A DNA stretch of 16,767 nt from Bacteroidota bacterium (lineage in GTDB: Bacteria > Bacteroidota > Ignavibacteria > Ignavibacteriales > Ignavibacteriaceae), in the NCBI GenBank assembly GCA_023433685.1, contig JAEYUD010000014.1:1-16767 (forward strand), written 5' to 3'. Positions 13,929-16,767 of this stretch are shown in pieces (the first letter of the stretch is position 1; each line of letters begins with the position of its first letter). A model generated the notes under the pieces. The model was given only the letters and a program-made list of their open reading frames with translations, was not told the DNA's origin and made no database searches. Both the position numbers and the translations under genes were made by a program.

Positions 13929-15914
13929 ATGAGAAGAGTTTACAACCTGTTTTTCTTCATAACCATTCTGGTCACAACAGGCTTTTCACAGTGGCCTTCA
14001 GACCCGAATGTCAATTTAATGATCGCCGACACATCGGGAGAGCAGGATCTTCCCAAATCTGTTGTCTGCCCTGATGGCAGCACCTATATCTCATGGTTCG
14101 ACAACCGCGCGGGTGGATACGCTGTTTATATGCAGCGGCTGAACGCGGATGGTGTTAAGCAGTGGGCAAATAACGGACTCTTGATCTCGAACAACCCTCA
14201 GAGCTCATCTCTGGTTGACTATGATCTGACCTGCGACGCGCAGAACAACGCGATAGTGGTGTTCACGGATACGAGATCAGGCGACCTGGATGTATTCGCT
14301 TACAAAATATCACCAACCGGGCAGTTCCTCTGGGGGGCGAACGGTGTCGCTCTTTCGTCAGGTACCGGCTATGAGGCTAACCCGACCGTTGCCGTTACAT
14401 CAGATGGTTACGCCGTGGTCACGTGGATATTCGCTGTTAATCCTTACAAGATCTATATGCAGAAGCTTGATGCTTCAGGAACAAAGATGTGGGGCGCGAC
14501 ACCTTTGGTTTATGGCTCGGCAACCGAGGGATACAATTTCCCTATGGTAGTGCCCTCTGATAACGGTTCGGTTATAGTGGTTCACAAGGTGACCACGGGT
14601 AACTTCCCTGCTCAAACAGTGAAACTCGCCGCGCAGAAGTTCAATGCCGCAGGCGCGCCGACCCTTGGAACCGGTGGTGTCTGGATTCAGAGCCTCGGTA
14701 AAGTGATGGCTTTCACAGCCCAGTTCGTGGCGCCTGACGGGGCAGGCGGAGCATTAGTTGCGTGGCATGACGACAGAAATTCGATCAACCTGCAGAGTGC
14801 ATGGGTTCAAAGGATAAAATCTGATGGCACCCTCGCGTTCCCTGCCAACGGAAGCGAATGCGCCACCACTTCCGGAATTCATAAATGGAACCCCGTGGCG
14901 GGTAAACTCACCGGGAGTGACGAAGTGATGGTCTTCTGGCGATATACGAACAGCGACCAGAATCAGGAAGGGCTTGCCTGCCAGAAATTCAGCGCTAACG
15001 GCACCAGATCATTCACCGATGACGGACTCGTTCTCACTCCGATGTCAAATGTTAACAATGTGGTTGGCTATGATATAGTTACAACTGCAAATGCCTCTTA
15101 TTTCGTGTATAACCGGGGTAATCAGACCGGCATCAACAACACGATCCAGGGGATGTATATCACCTCTGCCGGCGCGAACGCGTGGAGTAACCCGGTCGCC
15201 CTCTCAACCCTGGTTTCCGATAAGTCGAGGCTACAGCTCGTTAAAGGTGCCGGCGACGCTGGTCTGGCTTTCTGGATGGATGGCAGGCTTGACGGATATG
15301 GCATATACGGACAGAAGATAAACACCAACGGTTCACTCGGTAATGTTGTTGTTCCGGTTGAACTGACAAATTTCTCCGCAACTGTTTCAGGTAATTCGGT
15401 CACACTTGAGTGGACTACTGCCACTGAAACCAACAACGCGGGCTTCCGGGTCGAAAGAAAAACCATAAACGGTGAATGGACGAGGCTTGGCGGCGTTCAG
15501 GGCGCGGGGACATCAACCTCACCGGTTGCGTATTCCTTCAGTGATGAGGAGCTCGCCCCCGGAAAATACAACTACAGATTGATCCAGAGGGATTTTGACG
15601 GAACCGAAACGATCTATAACCTTCTTAACGAAGTGGTTATCGGAGTTCCTGAGAAGTTTGAACTGAATCAGAACATGCCTAACCCGTTCAACCCATCTAC
15701 CGTTATCCGTTTCGCGCTGCCTGCTAACGGCAAAGTAACCCTCAAAGTGTATGACGCTCTTGGTGAAGAGGTAGCCACACTTCTGAATGGTACTCTGGAA
15801 TCCGGTTGGCATGAGACGGTTTTCGATGCCGCATCTCTCCCAAGCGGTGTATATTATTACACTCTTACAACCGATGGAACCGTTGAGACCAAAAAGATGG
15901 TTCTTTTGAAGTAA
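13929..15914 (+). CDS. Secreted eight-repeat propeller-like protein with T9SS type A sorting domain
   Basis: The 661-residue protein has a signal peptide (cleavage probably after S20, GFS/QWPS). Residues about 40-472 contain eight repeats of 52-61 residues with the pattern hydrophobic-W-x-D-x-R, then Y-x-Q-K/R and a G near a final W; anchor positions are W56, F112, W166, V218, W279, W337, Y393 and W449. This suggests a beta-propeller. Residues 476-565 look like an Fn3-type linker (VPVELTNFSATV). Residues 573-661 are a T9SS type A sorting domain with MPNPFNPSTVIRFALP, an LKVYDALGEEVATL strand pair and a lysine-rich end MVLLK. Export across the outer membrane and cleavage of the tail are expected. 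Function is not known; extracellular binding or adhesion is a guess. The start is supported by GAGG 8 nt upstream. Confidence 0.9.
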   Translation: MRRVYNLFFFITILVTTGFSQWPSDPNVNLMIADTSGEQDLPKSVVCPDGSTYISWFDNRAGGYAVYMQRLNADGVKQWANNGLLISNNPQSSSLVDYDLTCDAQNNAIVVFTDTRSGDLDVFAYKISPTGQFLWGANGVALSSGTGYEANPTVAVTSDGYAVVTWIFAVNPYKIYMQKLDASGTKMWGATPLVYGSATEGYNFPMVVPSDNGSVIVVHKVTTGNFPAQTVKLAAQKFNAAGAPTLGTGGVWIQSLGKVMAFTAQFVAPDGAGGALVAWHDDRNSINLQSAWVQRIKSDGTLAFPANGSECATTSGIHKWNPVAGKLTGSDEVMVFWRYTNSDQNQEGLACQKFSANGTRSFTDDGLVLTPMSNVNNVVGYDIVTTANASYFVYNRGNQTGINNTIQGMYITSAGANAWSNPVALSTLVSDKSRLQLVKGAGDAGLAFWMDGRLDGYGIYGQKINTNGSLGNVVVPVELTNFSATVSGNSVTLEWTTATETNNAGFRVERKTINGEWTRLGGVQGAGTSTSPVAYSFSDEELAPGKYNYRLIQRDFDGTETIYNLLNEVVIGVPEKFELNQNMPNPFNPSTVIRFALPANGKVTLKVYDALGEEVATLLNGTLESGWHETVFDAASLPSGVYYYTLTTDGTVETKKMVLLK

Positions 15915-15929
15915 ACATTTTTAAATTTC

Positions 15930-15969
15930 AGCAGTATAAACTGCTTGTGGGGCATCTTTATGGTGCCCC
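15930..15969 (+). terminator. Two hairpins after the first propeller gene
   Basis: The first stem is AGCAGT/ACTGCT (15930-15935 with 15940-15945, 4-nt loop). The second is GGGGCATC/GGTGCCCC (15949-15956 with 15962-15969, 5-nt loop, one wobble pair). The second is stable and G+C-rich but is followed by GAAATATTTA rather than a T-run, so it may be a processing or attenuation structure between the two paralogous genes instead of a full terminator. Confidence 0.4.
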
Positions 15970-16008
15970 CGAAATATTTAATCGATCAATCACATATCCG
16001 GAGCAAAT

Positions 16009-16767
16009 ATGCCTCGCTTAAGAGCAACTGTCGTTCTTCTTTTTCTTTTTTCATCAATGGTTTTTTCACAAATATTCAGGGCACCCGATGGCTCGGTCAG
16101 AGTTGTTGACGCAACAGGTTCCCAGGTTCTTCCAAAGATCGCCCCGCTTCCTGATGGGGGGTGCTACATCTCATGGTTCGACAACCGGGCGAAAGGCTAT
16201 GCCGTCTACCTGCAACACCTCAGCGCTGATGGCGACTACCTCTTTCCGGATCAGGGTCTGCTGATCTCTGACAACAAACAGGCAAGCTCACTCGTTGATT
16301 ATGACCTGAAATCCGACAGCAAGGGGAATGCCATAATCGCGTTCGTCGATTACAGAAGTGGCGACCCCGATATCTTCGCTTACAAGATATCGCCAAAAGG
16401 AGAGTTCCTCTGGGGGAAAAATGGAATAGCCCTTTCAGGCATCCCTGGCTATGAAGCGCAGCCAAAGATCGCTGTCACCGGTGACGACGCGGTCACCATT
16501 GTGTGGTTTCACACGGCGGGCGGTTACAGGCTTGCAATGCAGAGGATCTCGCCCGATGGTAAGAAACTTTGGGGTAACGACCCCATCTATTATGGCGGCC
16601 GGGATATCTCTTTCCAGGATCCGCAGCCGGTTCCTTCCGACAGTAATTCAGTAATAGTGGTATACAATGCTGTAACCGGTAATTTCCCGCAGCAGAACGT
16701 AAAGATCGCTGCCGAAAAATTCACTTCGAAGGGTGAAGCGCGCTGGGGTCAGGGAGTCGTGTTTTTT
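16009..16767 (+). CDS. Second secreted propeller-like paralogue (partial, C-terminus off the right edge)
   Basis: The frame is open from the ATG at 16009 to the window end, giving 253 codons. A GGAG 5 nt upstream supports the start. Residues 1-20 are a signal peptide ending MVFSQ. From residue about 33 onward it aligns almost without gaps to the upstream protein: YISWFDNRA falls at residues 53-61 in both, SSLVDYDL at 93-100 in both, and TGNFP and KIAAEKF match TGNFP and KLAAQKF. Four repeats are visible. By analogy the missing part should contain about four more repeats, a linker and a T9SS sorting domain. The gene lies 94 nt after its paralogue, so the pair is a tandem duplication that has diverged in protein sequence. 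No function can be assigned from sequence alone. Confidence 0.9.
   Translation, partial: MPRLRATVVLLFLFSSMVFSQIFRAPDGSVRVVDATGSQVLPKIAPLPDGGCYISWFDNRAKGYAVYLQHLSADGDYLFPDQGLLISDNKQASSLVDYDLKSDSKGNAIIAFVDYRSGDPDIFAYKISPKGEFLWGKNGIALSGIPGYEAQPKIAVTGDDAVTIVWFHTAGGYRLAMQRISPDGKKLWGNDPIYYGGRDISFQDPQPVPSDSNSVIVVYNAVTGNFPQQNVKIAAEKFTSKGEARWGQGVVFF

Overview
The window looks like chromosomal DNA from a member of the Bacteroidota/Chlorobiota (FCB) group, most likely an Ignavibacteria-type bacterium. The evidence is a secreted protein ending in a type IX secretion (T9SS) type A sorting domain with the sequence PNPFNPSTVIRF, a Reg_prop/Y_Y_Y two-propeller sensor kinase, a kinase with the H-box variant AHQFGTPL, weak or absent Shine-Dalgarno sites, and a TTG-N19-TATATTTA promoter that resembles the Bacteroidota primary sigma factor consensus. 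The assignment is by inference from protein style, not from a marker-gene search.

Layout. Positions 1-1272 (minus) hold the first 424 codons of an AAA_15/COG1106 (RloA-like) ABC-type ATPase that runs off the left edge. Positions 1273-1810 are non-coding and carry an element of about 335 bp made of nested inverted repeats. Positions 1811-3274 (plus) encode a TPR lipoprotein and a DUF58 protein, 6 nt apart. Positions 3281-11967 are a sensor-kinase block: a 1114-residue two-propeller kinase (minus); divergent from it a 1329-residue MASE1/PAS/GAF hybrid kinase with a receiver domain (plus); and convergent with that a 408-residue membrane kinase (minus) whose stop codon shares the bases TTAA with the hybrid kinase stop. 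Positions 12054-13676 (minus) hold a STAS anti-sigma-antagonist-like gene followed after 15 nt by purA; the 408-residue kinase lies 86 nt further downstream on the same strand. Positions 13929-16767 (plus) hold two tandem paralogous secreted proteins built of about 56-residue propeller-like repeats; the first is complete with a T9SS domain, the second is cut by the right edge.

How the genes may work together. The three kinases lie together with no free-standing response regulator or DNA-binding output gene in the window, so their partners must be elsewhere; only the hybrid kinase carries its own receiver. The STAS protein suggests a partner-switching pathway whose serine kinase/phosphatase is also not here. 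The two secreted propeller proteins probably reach the cell surface by T9SS. The least ordinary items are the cut ATPase gene, which predicts an RloB-like neighbour just outside the left edge, the nested palindromic element beside it, and the tandem eight-repeat secreted propeller family. No tRNA, rRNA, CRISPR array, transposase or phage gene was seen.
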